Origin: an uncultured Flavobacteriales bacterium
GTDB lineage: Bacteria; Bacteroidota; Bacteroidia; Flavobacteriales_D; Parvicellaceae
Assembly (NCBI GenBank): GCA_943788115.1
Contig: CALSPA010000013.1
Location: forward strand, 1-64,000
Length of the DNA stretch: 64,000 nucleotides
Direction of reading: 5' to 3'
In this document: in pieces, positions 28,951-38,315 of the stretch
Layout of the letters: each line of letters begins with the position of its first letter
Position numbering within the stretch: the stretch's first letter is position 1
Notes under the pieces: model-generated
The model's database searches: none
What the model saw: the letters and a program-made list of their open reading frames with translations, nothing else
Told to the model about the DNA's origin: nothing
Program-made: the position numbers and the translations under genes

Positions 28951-29825
28951 TAAAGTATTATTTCATATGGTCTTTTTTGTTGATAAATATTTCTTATTTA
29001 GACGCTCAATACATACCTGAATTTTCAAATTTTAACGAAGCTGGACTTCTCTACAATCCGGCCTTGGCTGGAAGGAACGAAAATTTATCAGCATCTTTAG
29101 GAGTAAGAACACAATGGTTAGGTTTACAAGGTGCTCCAACTTATGTGTTCTTTAGCTCAGACCTTCCCACTAAACGAAAGCAGGTAGGAATAGGAGTGAA
29201 CTTCTTAAATGAATCTATTGGGCTAAATAGCAACAACATGATTAATACTAATTTTGCCTATAAATTTTTACTTTCTAAAGGTGTTTGTTCTATGGGATTA
29301 TCTCTTGGAGTTAAAAATTCAAGACTTAACCAATCTCAACTACAGCTACTTGAAAACAATGATCCAACATTTAGTGGTATAAATAATAATGAAATTAATC
29401 CTTATTTAGGATTTGGGTTCTCATATGTGTTAAATGATTTATCGATAAGTATGGGTTTTATGGATTTGTTAAATCAAAGCTATTCGAGAAATATTAATTT
29501 ATCTGCTTTTTATAAATATGAGCTTAATGAGAGACTTTTATTGAAATCTTACGTCTTTTACAAAAGAAGTGTAGCAAAAGTTAATCAAATAGAGATTGGT
29601 ACGGCAATTGAATATAATCGTAAATTAGGTTTCTATTTTGGTTATAGAACCAACCAAGATTTTATTTTGGGATTAAATGTTGCCATTTCTAAACAATTAA
29701 TGATGATTTACTCCTATGACTTCACAACCAGATATTTCAGTGATTTCAATAATGGTTCAAATGAGTTGGTTTTAAGGTTTAATTTTATTGAAGAAAAACA
29801 AGCATATAGCCCTAAGGATTTTTAA
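28947..29825 (+). CDS. PorP/SprF-family T9SS outer-membrane protein
   Basis: 292 residues: signal peptide (about 1-20, YLDAQ), then the family opening FSNFNEAGLLYNPALAGRNENLSASLGVRTQW and regular beta strands to a C-terminal LVLRFNF strand. SprF-type proteins are needed for export or anchoring of type B (CHU_C) cargo encoded next to them, and the preceding gene is such a cargo. Start and stop overlap (ATGA) with the cargo gene, and its 3' end overlaps the next gene by 38 bases, so the two are translationally coupled. Confidence 0.92.
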   Translation: MIKYYFIWSFLLINISYLDAQYIPEFSNFNEAGLLYNPALAGRNENLSASLGVRTQWLGLQGAPTYVFFSSDLPTKRKQVGIGVNFLNESIGLNSNNMINTNFAYKFLLSKGVCSMGLSLGVKNSRLNQSQLQLLENNDPTFSGINNNEINPYLGFGFSYVLNDLSISMGFMDLLNQSYSRNINLSAFYKYELNERLLLKSYVFYKRSVAKVNQIEIGTAIEYNRKLGFYFGYRTNQDFILGLNVAISKQLMMIYSYDFTTRYFSDFNNGSNELVLRFNFIEEKQAYSPKDF

Positions 29826-31149
29826 TTTATTATTAATAATAAATTTTATTCATCTTATAAATGCTCAAGATTACAATGTGCAAAATCTTGATTTAGGTAA
29901 GCTTAGAGAAAATGTTTATGCGCCTTTTTTAAGAAATGGAGTTTTATATTTTGCATCTGATGTGAAATCAAATGCTTTTAAGTCTGTCAAAAATCAAAAT
30001 GGTTCAAATTTTTTTGACATCTATTTTGTTCCAATTGAAAAAGCAGATTTAAAAGGCAAACCAAAACGTTTAAATAATGTGATAAATACAACTTTAAATG
30101 ATGGTCCTTTAACCTTCAATATTAAAGACTCTTCAATTTACTATACTAGATCTTTAAATTTAAATGACGATTTTTCTAGTTTAGGTATTTATAAATCTAC
30201 TTTAAGTAATGACACTTTTAGTAACCCTGTGCCATTTATTTACAATAACGTAAATTATAATGTGGGTCATCCATCAATTAATGAGGCTGGAGATCTGTTG
30301 GTTTTCGCAAGTGATATGCCTGAGGGTAAAGGTAAGTCAGATTTGTATTTTTGTACGCTAAACACGAATGGTATATGGAATCCCCCTATTTCAGTAGGGG
30401 ACTCTGTAAATTCCAGATTTAAGGAGTCTTTTCCTTTTCTACATAAAAATCAGCTCTATTTTTGTTCTGATCGAGAAGGTGGGTATGGAGGAATTGATGT
30501 GTATAGAAGTATCTATTTTAAAAATAAATGGACAAAACCTATTCTTCTTCCAGAACCTATAAATTCACCTTCGAATGATTTTTCAATTTTTTTGATTGAT
30601 GGTATTCAAGAAGGATATATTTCAACAAATAGAGATGGTTATAGTAGTGATTACATCTTGTATTTTAATGTTAATCACCCTAGGCCTGATTCTTATATAG
30701 AAGTTGAGCCCAATTTTTGTTTTGAATTTAAAGATGAACAATTTTCAGATTTAAAAAATGTATCATTTGAATGGGAATTTGGTGACGGAACATCTTTAAA
30801 TGGCAATAATGTGAATCATTGTTTTGATCGACTTGGGTCTTACAATGTTAGTTTGCATATAACGGATAATTACATTGATTTTACTTATAAAAATTTATAT
30901 GTAGATACTTTAGAAATTAAAACCGATAATCTTCCATATTTAGATTATAAAACTGTTGAGGGTGGTTTAGAGTTTTTTGTGGACTTTTATTCATGTGATA
31001 TTCCTTATGACAAGCATTATTGGTTAGTTGATGGTGTTGTTTATTATGATGATAAACTTCGCTTTGTAAACAAAGTTAAAGAATTGAAATATGTAACTTG
31101 GTCTTCTTCTAATCCCAAAAACATTATTGGTATAATTAAGAAACTTTAG
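29788..31149 (+). CDS. Exported PD40 beta-propeller protein with PKD domain
   Basis: 453 residues from a TTG start at 29788, chosen because it gives a complete signal peptide (KKNKHIALRIF..., ending LINAQ) and no ATG does. Residues about 30-305 hold WD40-like PD40 repeats (YAPFLRNGVLYFASD, HPSINEAGDLLVFASD, FPFLHKNQLYFCSDREGGYGGIDVY, the DIYF/DLYF turns). Residues about 330-385 form a PKD domain (FEWEFGDGTSLNG...SYNVSLHI). The layout resembles PorE/SprE-type T9SS accessory proteins but lacks the OmpA-like peptidoglycan-binding end. A periplasmic partner of the adjacent SprF is likely; this is inferred from position. The gene overlaps porP/sprF by 38 bases. Confidence 0.8.
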   Translation: MKKNKHIALRIFNLLLIINFIHLINAQDYNVQNLDLGKLRENVYAPFLRNGVLYFASDVKSNAFKSVKNQNGSNFFDIYFVPIEKADLKGKPKRLNNVINTTLNDGPLTFNIKDSSIYYTRSLNLNDDFSSLGIYKSTLSNDTFSNPVPFIYNNVNYNVGHPSINEAGDLLVFASDMPEGKGKSDLYFCTLNTNGIWNPPISVGDSVNSRFKESFPFLHKNQLYFCSDREGGYGGIDVYRSIYFKNKWTKPILLPEPINSPSNDFSIFLIDGIQEGYISTNRDGYSSDYILYFNVNHPRPDSYIEVEPNFCFEFKDEQFSDLKNVSFEWEFGDGTSLNGNNVNHCFDRLGSYNVSLHITDNYIDFTYKNLYVDTLEIKTDNLPYLDYKTVEGGLEFFVDFYSCDIPYDKHYWLVDGVVYYDDKLRFVNKVKELKYVTWSSSNPKNIIGIIKKL

Positions 31150-31166
31150 AGCTGAAAAATCATTTA

Positions 31167-32141
31167 ATGAAATTAATTTTTACAATAGCAAGTTTTATGT
31201 CAATTCTTTTGTGTTACTGTCAGCCAGTACCTGCGAAAGAAGAAAACATTCCATTTTTAGTGACTTTTGGTGCTGATGCTCATCCTTCCTACGGAGATGA
31301 TGATCATTGTCAAACATTTTTCTTTAGTATTCCAGAAGATTATAAAAAGCCATTCTATATTAGAATTTTTGATCCAGATACTGGTGGTGAAAACGATGAG
31401 AAAAACAATGTTGGTGGTACCTTTAATACGATTACAAATTTCAGTCTTTATGGTGGGGTAGGATGTATTTCTGAAAAAGATGCAATCGGAGTTGATCCTA
31501 TTGGAAATTATAGGAGTGGAAACCTAATTGTATCTAAAGATTTTGGTGTAAACCCTTCGTTAGATAATAAATGGATTACTTTGGGTCCATTTAACCCAGC
31601 AGAGGGAGAATTAGCAAAAGGATATTATGGTTATGTTTTTAAATTGATAGCTCAAGGCTTAAAAGGAAACGATGGTAATTTGTACAGGTATTTCCTGAGT
31701 TCAAATTTTGATAAAAATGTGCCGATTGAGGGAGGTAATTCATTTACTTTTGAATATTCTTTTAGACTTCCACAAAATCCTTTAGAGGTTAGTCATATAT
31801 ATCCTTTTATAAATGAACATGTTATTTCTGTTAAACAAGCTAATTTCGACTTAGATGATGGAGCTTTAATGAAACTTTTTTCAGCTGCTACTCTTTCTTT
31901 TCCATTAGATGTTTCTGGTGATAATTTATTAGCTGAAAGTTTATATTATATTAAGGATCCTGAAAAGGGCAAGTCTTTAGACATTCAGTTTATTATTAAA
32001 AAGTCTTCTAAAGTTAATAACAATAACATGGTTTTTTACATCACAAATCAATATGGCGAATCACTTCCTTTCTTTTCTATACCCATTGGTGGTGTTCCTA
32101 AATACCAACCAAAAGTATCCATTACTCCTAAAACTGATTAA
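31167..32141 (+). CDS. Exported protein of unknown function in the SprF-SpoIIE operon
   Basis: 324 residues with a signal peptide ending near CYCQPVPAKE; the Cys there is not in a convincing lipobox. The first half contains FDPDTGGENDEKNN, FSLYGGVGCIS and DPIGNYRSGNLIV, an Asp/Gly-rich stretch that could bind calcium. The second half has alternating beta strands (SFTFEYSFRLPQ, DIQFIIKKSS, NMVFYITNQYGESLPFFSIPIGG). No domain recognised. It lies 17 bases after the PD40 gene and 2 bases before the sensor phosphatase gene, so it is part of the operon and may be the ligand or a surface partner of the sensor. Confidence 0.7.
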   Translation: MKLIFTIASFMSILLCYCQPVPAKEENIPFLVTFGADAHPSYGDDDHCQTFFFSIPEDYKKPFYIRIFDPDTGGENDEKNNVGGTFNTITNFSLYGGVGCISEKDAIGVDPIGNYRSGNLIVSKDFGVNPSLDNKWITLGPFNPAEGELAKGYYGYVFKLIAQGLKGNDGNLYRYFLSSNFDKNVPIEGGNSFTFEYSFRLPQNPLEVSHIYPFINEHVISVKQANFDLDDGALMKLFSAATLSFPLDVSGDNLLAESLYYIKDPEKGKSLDIQFIIKKSSKVNNNNMVFYITNQYGESLPFFSIPIGGVPKYQPKVSITPKTD

Positions 32142-32143
32142 TC

Positions 32144-35100
32144 TTGAAAAAAAATAAATTTTTAATAATTATTTATTTGTTGATTTTTTCTGGGCCTCTC
32201 ATTAAATCTCAAGAATATAAGTTTAAACATCTTGGCGTTAACCAGGGCTTGAATCATTCTTTTATTTATACACTTGATCAGGATAAAAATGGATTACTGT
32301 TAGTGGGAACAGGTGAGGGTGTTGGTGTATATGATGGTAAATCTTTTCAGATGTTTAATTCTAGAAATAGGCTTGCAGAAAATTTTGTTTCAAGTTCATA
32401 TACTGACTCTAAGGGTATTATATGGTTTGGTCATAAAAAGGGTGGGTCATCTATATATAAAGATAAAGCATTTGACGTTGTGCATACTGGGGATGGAATT
32501 AATTCTATTGTAAATGATATCGCAGAAGATTCAAAAGGTCGAATTTGGTTTGCAACACAAAACAGAGGACTTTATTTTGTTAATTCATCCGGTGAATTTC
32601 AGTTTTTTTTAGAATCTTTTCCATCGTATTTATTAGAAACTATCTTTTTTTACAATGATTTTCTTTTTATAGGTTCAGATAAAGGATTACAGGTTTATAA
32701 GTATTTTGAAGATGAAAATACGCTTTCAAAAGTTCAAGATGTTACAGAGCTATCAAATTTTTCTGTTGTAGATATAGTTTTATTGAAAACAGAAATTTTA
32801 ATTGTATCTAATGATGGTAAATTATTTAAATTATTTAATTCTAATGGAGTTTTTGTTTCAGAAGAATTCGATGTTAAAAATTTGCCTAATGATATTGTGG
32901 TTAGAGAATTGTCAGTAAATGAAAAAAACCTTTATATAAGTACATTAAATAGTGGGTTGTTAAAAGTTTCTTTAGATGGATTGTATCCTAAGCTTATTAA
33001 TAATTACAATTATAAAAGTGGGTTAAATTCTAATTCTGTTAACACTTGTTTTATTGATAGGGAAGGAGTTTTGTGGGTAGGGACTTATGGTGCAGGTTTA
33101 GCTTCAAAAGCAAATAATTATTTCTCATTTTATTTTCGTGATAAGTTTGAGCCAAAAGAGTATAGCTATTTTTCTGTAAATGATGATTTTATTTACACTT
33201 CTAGTGAGTCACAAATTTTTAAATTTAGAAAACATGATTTTAAAATTCTAGATGTTTATTCTGATCAAAACAAGCTGCCTGTTGATAAAATTATTTGTTT
33301 CATTTTTACGGATGATAGCTCTCTATTTGTAGGCTTTGAGGAAAAGGGATTGTATGTTAAAAAAAATGGTGGGCAATTTTTTAAGAAAATAGAGCTTTCA
33401 AGCGATCGTCTAAGTGATAATGTCACTTGTATAAAGGAAATAGCTGATAAAGTTTGGATTGGTACTTTAAATGGCGTTTTTAAATTGGATAAGGTTACTT
33501 ATGGAATCAGCTCGTACAATTTATATAGTGGATTGTCTCACAATAATGTGGGCAATATATTTAATGTTCAGGATTCTATTTATGTGGGGACTAAAAGTGC
33601 TTTTTTAACAAAGTTTGTTGATAATCAAATTGAGGATATTCAGCTTTCTAAGAACTTAAACTTGGTTAATATCAACATGATAGACGCTAATGATAAAGGA
33701 GAGTTGTGGCTTTCTTCATACGATAATGGTATTTTTCATATTAAATCTGACACTATCGTTCAATACACTGTAAATGATGGCTTGTTTTCTAATTATTGTT
33801 ATGGTATAGTAGTTGATTCAAAAAATAATACTTGGGTATCTCATAATGGAGGAATAAGTAGATTTAATACTCTATACAATAGCTTCGAAGTTTATGATGA
33901 TAAAAATGGACTTAATGTGAAGTTTTTAAAATCTGCAATATGTGATTGGGAAAATGAACTTTGGTTTGGTTCAGATAATGGGATTATAAAATATGATTCT
34001 AAAGAAGAGTTTAGGAACTTAATCCCTCCAATAACAACTATTAACAGTATTGTGATTAATGATAGTGTGTTTGAAATTACAGATAATATTTCTTTACCAT
34101 ATGGGCAGTATGAAGTTGTTATAGAAAACAAAGGTCTAAGTTTAAGAAAGTCGAAAGAAGTTACTTATAGTTATTTTCTTGAAGGTTACGAGCAAGATTG
34201 GTCTAAAAATTTAAGTTCAAATTTTGTTAAATATCCAAAGTTATCAGATGGAGATTATATGTATTATGTGAAATCTTATAATTCTGATGGTGTTGAAGGA
34301 AATATGGTGCAGTTTAATCTTCAAATTAGGCCTCCATTTTGGAAGAAATCCTGGTTTTTTATTCTTATTATAATTTTAGTGTTCGTAATTGTTGCTGTTG
34401 TTATTAAGGTCCGGGAAAGTAACCTTATTAAAATTCAAAAAACTCTTGAATATGAATTGGATTTAAGAACTAAAGAAGTTGTTCGTCAGAAAGAAAGAAT
34501 AGAGTTAATTAACAAGGATTTGACAGATAGTATTAATTACGCAAAAAGAATTCAAATTCAATTGTTACCTGAGAAAGAAGATTTTTTGACAATCTTCCCT
34601 AAAAGCTTTGTAATGTATAAGCCTAAAGATATTGTTAGTGGAGATTTTTATTGGATAAAAGATTTAGGAGATCAGGTGATTGTTGTTTGTGCAGATTGTA
34701 CTGGACATGGAGTTCCTGGTGGATTTGTTAGTATGATTGGTTCCATTTTAATACATGAATCAATTGTTTTTCATAAGCAAAGAGATCCTGCTGCTATTTT
34801 AAAAGAAATTGATATTAATATTAAAACTGTTTTGCATCAAAAGGATGATTACGAGTCTAATAAAGACGGTATGGATTTAGCAATTTTGAATTTAAATAAA
34901 AAGACAGGATTAATGAAGTTTGCTGGTGCTATTAGACCGTGTTATATTTTTAGAGATAAAAAATTGAATTTACTTAAAGGCAGTCGTTTTTCAATTGGTG
35001 GGTTCTCACTTTCAGAAAAGATTTTTGAAACACAGGAATTTCAATTGAAAAAAGGAGATATGATTTATTTGTTCTCTGATGGCTTTCCTGACCAATTTGG

Positions 35101-35272
35101 AGGCAGAGAAAATAAGAAATTAAAAATGTCAGGCTTTCACCAAATCATGGAAAGTATTGTTCAATTCCCTATGGATCAGCAATATAAGATGTATAGCGAG
35201 GCTTTGAATCAGTGGATGGGTGATAATCCTCAAATGGATGATATTCTACTTATGGCTTTTCAATACGATTGA
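32144..35272 (+). CDS. Hybrid sensor: extracytoplasmic two-component-regulator propeller, Y_Y_Y domain, membrane helix and SpoIIE phosphatase
   Basis: 1042 residues from a TTG start 2 bases after the previous stop; it gives a good signal peptide (FLIIIYLLIFSGPLIKSQ). Residues about 25-640 are Reg_prop propeller blades (repeated IWFG, LWVGT, GLYF-type turns), about 650-730 a Y_Y_Y domain, about 735-756 a membrane helix, about 760-800 a coiled coil, and about 805-1042 a SpoIIE/PP2C domain with DIVSGDFYW (about 830), ADCTGHGVPGG, DGMDLA (about 906) and LFSDGFPDQFGG (about 980). The propeller normally feeds a histidine kinase; here the output is a phosphatase. A SiaC-family protein (25522-25902) is the obvious candidate substrate. 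Last gene of the block; its end overlaps a convergent gene by 23 bases. Confidence 0.9.
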   Translation: MKKNKFLIIIYLLIFSGPLIKSQEYKFKHLGVNQGLNHSFIYTLDQDKNGLLLVGTGEGVGVYDGKSFQMFNSRNRLAENFVSSSYTDSKGIIWFGHKKGGSSIYKDKAFDVVHTGDGINSIVNDIAEDSKGRIWFATQNRGLYFVNSSGEFQFFLESFPSYLLETIFFYNDFLFIGSDKGLQVYKYFEDENTLSKVQDVTELSNFSVVDIVLLKTEILIVSNDGKLFKLFNSNGVFVSEEFDVKNLPNDIVVRELSVNEKNLYISTLNSGLLKVSLDGLYPKLINNYNYKSGLNSNSVNTCFIDREGVLWVGTYGAGLASKANNYFSFYFRDKFEPKEYSYFSVNDDFIYTSSESQIFKFRKHDFKILDVYSDQNKLPVDKIICFIFTDDSSLFVGFEEKGLYVKKNGGQFFKKIELSSDRLSDNVTCIKEIADKVWIGTLNGVFKLDKVTYGISSYNLYSGLSHNNVGNIFNVQDSIYVGTKSAFLTKFVDNQIEDIQLSKNLNLVNINMIDANDKGELWLSSYDNGIFHIKSDTIVQYTVNDGLFSNYCYGIVVDSKNNTWVSHNGGISRFNTLYNSFEVYDDKNGLNVKFLKSAICDWENELWFGSDNGIIKYDSKEEFRNLIPPITTINSIVINDSVFEITDNISLPYGQYEVVIENKGLSLRKSKEVTYSYFLEGYEQDWSKNLSSNFVKYPKLSDGDYMYYVKSYNSDGVEGNMVQFNLQIRPPFWKKSWFFILIIILVFVIVAVVIKVRESNLIKIQKTLEYELDLRTKEVVRQKERIELINKDLTDSINYAKRIQIQLLPEKEDFLTIFPKSFVMYKPKDIVSGDFYWIKDLGDQVIVVCADCTGHGVPGGFVSMIGSILIHESIVFHKQRDPAAILKEIDINIKTVLHQKDDYESNKDGMDLAILNLNKKTGLMKFAGAIRPCYIFRDKKLNLLKGSRFSIGGFSLSEKIFETQEFQLKKGDMIYLFSDGFPDQFGGRENKKLKMSGFHQIMESIVQFPMDQQYKMYSEALNQWMGDNPQMDDILLMAFQYD

Positions 35273-35552
35273 TTTGATCTAATGACCACGCTTGTGCTTT
35301 TTTATTAAAAAACGGTTTAACAGTAGACCAAATTCCCTTGAAAATAGTTGAGTTTCTATAGTTTTCAATAGAATTTAAGTTTTCCCATTTACTGTAAGTG
35401 AAGAAAATTGATTCGTTGCTTTTGTCTTGTAATAAATCAACGTTAATACATCCTTTAAAACCAATAATCTTATTTCTGTTTTTATTAAATGTGTTTTTGA
35501 AATTTTGAATTTCAGGGGCTTTAATGTTAAGCTTAACTATTCGAATGATCAT
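35250..35552 (-). CDS. Antibiotic-biosynthesis-monooxygenase (ABM) domain protein
   Basis: 100 residues with the dimeric alpha/beta ABM pattern: IIRIVKLNIKAPEIQNF, FKGCINVDLLQDKSN, FFTYSKWENLNSIENYRNSTIF. Related proteins are small cofactor-free quinol monooxygenases or haem-degrading enzymes; the lack of an obvious haem His leaves the function open. It starts 20 bases inside the end of the upstream SAM hydrolase gene (35533), so the two are co-transcribed. Confidence 0.8.
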   Translation of the reverse strand: MIIRIVKLNIKAPEIQNFKNTFNKNRNKIIGFKGCINVDLLQDKSNESIFFTYSKWENLNSIENYRNSTIFKGIWSTVKPFFNKKAQAWSLDQINRIEKP

Positions 35553-36348
35553 CTTGTTTAAATTCTATGGTAATTGTATCGTTAATCTTTAATCCAAACA
35601 ATTGATTTGCTCCTCCTCCAGAACCAATTACCCCTTTGTTAATGGCTATCTCTAAAAATCCACTGCTGCTAAATAGTGCAACTCTTTCTCCTTCTGGAAC
35701 ATCCCCATAAGCTTTGTGAATTTTGTTAATTGAATAACCAGATCTAGTTAAGAAAATTTTAAAACTTTTATTTTTACCTATTTCATTAAATAGCTCTTTA
35801 GTGACATTAGTAATTACGTTGCCATAAGTGTCTATATAATTAACAGTTCCTTTTATACTGTTGTTGTCAACTATTGCTCTAAAAAGCTCTTTTTTATTGA
35901 AAGAATCTATCTGGTTTCCAATTAGAGCAGGAACTCCACCTCTGGCAATATGACATGCTGCTTTAACAAAAATGTTTTTTGTTGGAAATGAATGAGATTC
36001 TAAATCTTCATCAAAATTAATAGACCAGATACCATCTGGATTCTTGTTGAATAAAAGAGAAAAAATACCGTTGTCAGCACCAATAAAAAACTGACCATAA
36101 TTTTCTACTATCAGATGACCATTGATTTTATCTGGCTCGGGGTTAATTCCAATTATATGAATTGTTCCTTTAGGGAAATCCTGAAAACAATTTTTAATAA
36201 CAAAAGAGGCATGAGAGATGTCAAACGGTCTAATTACATGACTTATATCTACTATATTAGCATTAGGAAGCTCTTTAAGAATATTTCCTTTTATTGAAGC
36301 AACATAGAAGTCGCTTAGGCCCATGTCAGTAGTGAGTGTAATTATCAT
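35533..36348 (-). CDS. SAM hydrolase / hydroxide adenosyltransferase (DUF62 family)
   Basis: 271 residues. N-terminal ITLTTDMGLSDFYVASIKGNI with Asp residues that bind the ribose, then VDISHVIRPFDISHASFVIKN, GADNGIFS, and the C-terminal barrel YIDTYGNVITNV, FSSSGFLEIAINKG. The family converts S-adenosylmethionine and water to adenosine and methionine; halogenating members are rare and lack the conserved set seen here. Cytoplasmic. Divergent from phoH, with 82 bases between starts. Confidence 0.88.
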   Translation of the reverse strand: MIITLTTDMGLSDFYVASIKGNILKELPNANIVDISHVIRPFDISHASFVIKNCFQDFPKGTIHIIGINPEPDKINGHLIVENYGQFFIGADNGIFSLLFNKNPDGIWSINFDEDLESHSFPTKNIFVKAACHIARGGVPALIGNQIDSFNKKELFRAIVDNNSIKGTVNYIDTYGNVITNVTKELFNEIGKNKSFKIFLTRSGYSINKIHKAYGDVPEGERVALFSSSGFLEIAINKGVIGSGGGANQLFGLKINDTITIEFKQDDHSNS

Positions 36349-36381
36349 GTAAATTGGATAATTATATGTTCCTATATTTTT

Positions 36382-36389
36382 TAAATTTG
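36382..36389 (+). promoter_or_regulatory. Bacteroidota -7 promoter element upstream of phoH
   Basis: TAAATTTG matches the TAnnTTTG -7 consensus and lies 42 bases before the phoH start, which would give a leader of about 35 bases. The -33 TTTG box is not clear (TGTTCC region), so support is moderate. Confidence 0.4.
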
Positions 36390-36430
36390 CAATTCAAAAG
36401 TAATTAATTTATTACCAATAAACATTATCA

Positions 36431-37369
36431 ATGGATAAGGATAATTTAATTGATATAAGTTCTGTAGATCAAACTGAGCTTTTAGGAGTTCGAGAGAGTA
36501 AACTTAAGCTTATACGAACATTTTTCCCTAAATTAAAAATAGTAGTTAGAGGAGGGTTTGTTAAATTGATAGGAGATGATGAAACAATTTTATCTTTTCG
36601 GGAGTGTTTTAATTTATTGTTAATTCATTTAGAAAGATACAACAGTCTTTCTATTAATGATATTGAGAGCTTGTTTAGTGACAAAGGCAAACAGATTATC
36701 GATTCTAACCAACCAGACCATGTACTTGTTTACGGTAATAAGGGGATAGTTGTAAAGGCAAGAACACATAATCAGAGAAAATTAGTTTCTTCTAATGAAG
36801 AAAATGATTTATTATTTGCAATAGGTCCTGCTGGAACTGGTAAAACATATACAGCGGTTGCATTAGCTGTTAGGGCATTAAAGGCAAGAAAGGTTAAAAA
36901 AATAATATTAACTAGACCAGCTGTTGAAGCAGGTGAGAATTTAGGTTTTCTTCCAGGAGATCTTAAAGAGAAGCTGGACCCGTATTTACAACCATTATAT
37001 GATGCCTTGCAAGACATGATAAAATCAGAGAAGCTAGTTGAGTTTTTAGAAACTGGAGTTATACAGATTGCTCCTTTAGGTTTTATGAGGGGCAGAACTC
37101 TAGACAATGCTTTTGTGATTTTAGATGAAGGTCAAAATACGACAGAAAGTCAAATGAAAATGTTTCTAACAAGAATGGGGCAGTCTGCAAAATTTATTAT
37201 CACTGGGGATATAACTCAAGTTGATTTGCCGAAGAATCAAAAAAGCGGATTAAAACGTGCGATACAAGTTTTGGATGATACTCCTGGCATAGGTCTTGTG
37301 TTTTTGGACGAAAATGACGTAATTCGTCACCCGTTAGTTAAAAAAATAATTAAAGCTTTTAAAGATTGA
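36431..37369 (+). CDS. phoH: PhoH family ATPase
   Basis: 312 residues. Walker A GPAGTGKT at about 132-139, Walker [24 protein letters not shown] and [18 protein letters not shown] are diagnostic of PhoH/PhoL proteins, cytoplasmic ATPases linked to rRNA maturation and stress RNA handling. In many bacteria phoH precedes ybeY; here purC follows, overlapping or nearly so, so it is the first gene of a phoH-purC unit. Confidence 0.93.
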   Translation: MDKDNLIDISSVDQTELLGVRESKLKLIRTFFPKLKIVVRGGFVKLIGDDETILSFRECFNLLLIHLERYNSLSINDIESLFSDKGKQIIDSNQPDHVLVYGNKGIVVKARTHNQRKLVSSNEENDLLFAIGPAGTGKTYTAVALAVRALKARKVKKIILTRPAVEAGENLGFLPGDLKEKLDPYLQPLYDALQDMIKSEKLVEFLETGVIQIAPLGFMRGRTLDNAFVILDEGQNTTESQMKMFLTRMGQSAKFIITGDITQVDLPKNQKSGLKRAIQVLDDTPGIGLVFLDENDVIRHPLVKKIIKAFKD

Positions 37370-37374
37370 AAAAT

Positions 37375-38313
37375 ATGACAGCAATTACAAAAACAGCGTT
37401 TAAATTTCCAAAACAAGTTAGCCATTATAAAGGAAAGGTTAGAGATGTGTATAACATTGATAATGAATGTTTAGTTATGGTTGTAAGTGACAGAATATCA
37501 GCGTTTGATGTAGTTTTACCTAAAGGAATACCTTATAAAGGTCAGGTCTTAAATCAGTTGGCGGATAAATTTTTAAAAGCCACTGAAGATATTTTGCCTA
37601 ATTGGAGTTTAGCCTCACCAGATCCAAATGTAACTATTGGTCATTATTGTAAACCATTTAAGGTTGAAATGGTTATTAGAGGTTATTTAACTGGTCATGC
37701 ATGGAGAACTTATAAATCTGGAAAAAGAATGATTTGTGGTGTTCAAATTCCAGATGGTATGAAAGAGCATCAAAAATTTCCTGTTCCAATTATTACCCCA
37801 TCTACTAAAGCTGATCAAGGACATGATGAAGATATTTCTAGAGAAGAGATAATCAGTCAAGGTTTGGTTAGTGAACATGACTATCTGAAATTGGAAGATT
37901 ACACTCATAGAATTTTCAAGAGAGGAACTGAAATGGCTAAGGAGAGAGGCTTGATTTTGGTTGATACTAAATACGAATTTGGTGAAAAAGATGGTCAGAT
38001 TTATTTAATTGATGAAATACATACACCAGATTCTAGTAGGTACTTTTACGAAGAAGGGTATCAAGAAAGATTAGACAATAACGAAAACCAGAAGCAATTA
38101 AGTAAAGAGTTTGTTAGAGAATGGTTAATGGAAAATGGTTTTCAAGGAAAAGAAGGTCAAACTATTCCAGAGATGAATGATGATTTTGTTGAATCAGTTT
38201 CCAGTAGATATATCGAACTATTTGAAAAAGTATCAGGTGAAAAATTTGTTAAAGCTGAAAATATAAATTCGGTAGAGAGAATAGAAAAGAATGTTTTAAA
38301 CTACTTGGGTTAA
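37375..38313 (+). CDS. purC: Phosphoribosylaminoimidazole-succinocarboxamide synthase
   Basis: 312 residues from the ATG at 37375. A TTG nine bases upstream (37366) is possible but adds nothing conserved. The enzyme joins aspartate to CAIR with ATP in purine synthesis. Signatures: [11 protein letters not shown] (ATP-binding), [51 protein letters not shown]. The length of about 310 is the larger form found in Bacteroidota and eukaryotes. It starts 5 bases after phoH. Confidence 0.95.
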   Translation: MTAITKTAFKFPKQVSHYKGKVRDVYNIDNECLVMVVSDRISAFDVVLPKGIPYKGQVLNQLADKFLKATEDILPNWSLASPDPNVTIGHYCKPFKVEMVIRGYLTGHAWRTYKSGKRMICGVQIPDGMKEHQKFPVPIITPSTKADQGHDEDISREEIISQGLVSEHDYLKLEDYTHRIFKRGTEMAKERGLILVDTKYEFGEKDGQIYLIDEIHTPDSSRYFYEEGYQERLDNNENQKQLSKEFVREWLMENGFQGKEGQTIPEMNDDFVESVSSRYIELFEKVSGEKFVKAENINSVERIEKNVLNYLG

Positions 38314-38315
38314 AT

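Noticed and set aside
29788..31149. PorE/SprE assignment for the PD40-PKD protein
   Set aside because: It lacks the C-terminal OmpA-like domain and the TPR part expected of those proteins, so only PD40-PKD is claimed.
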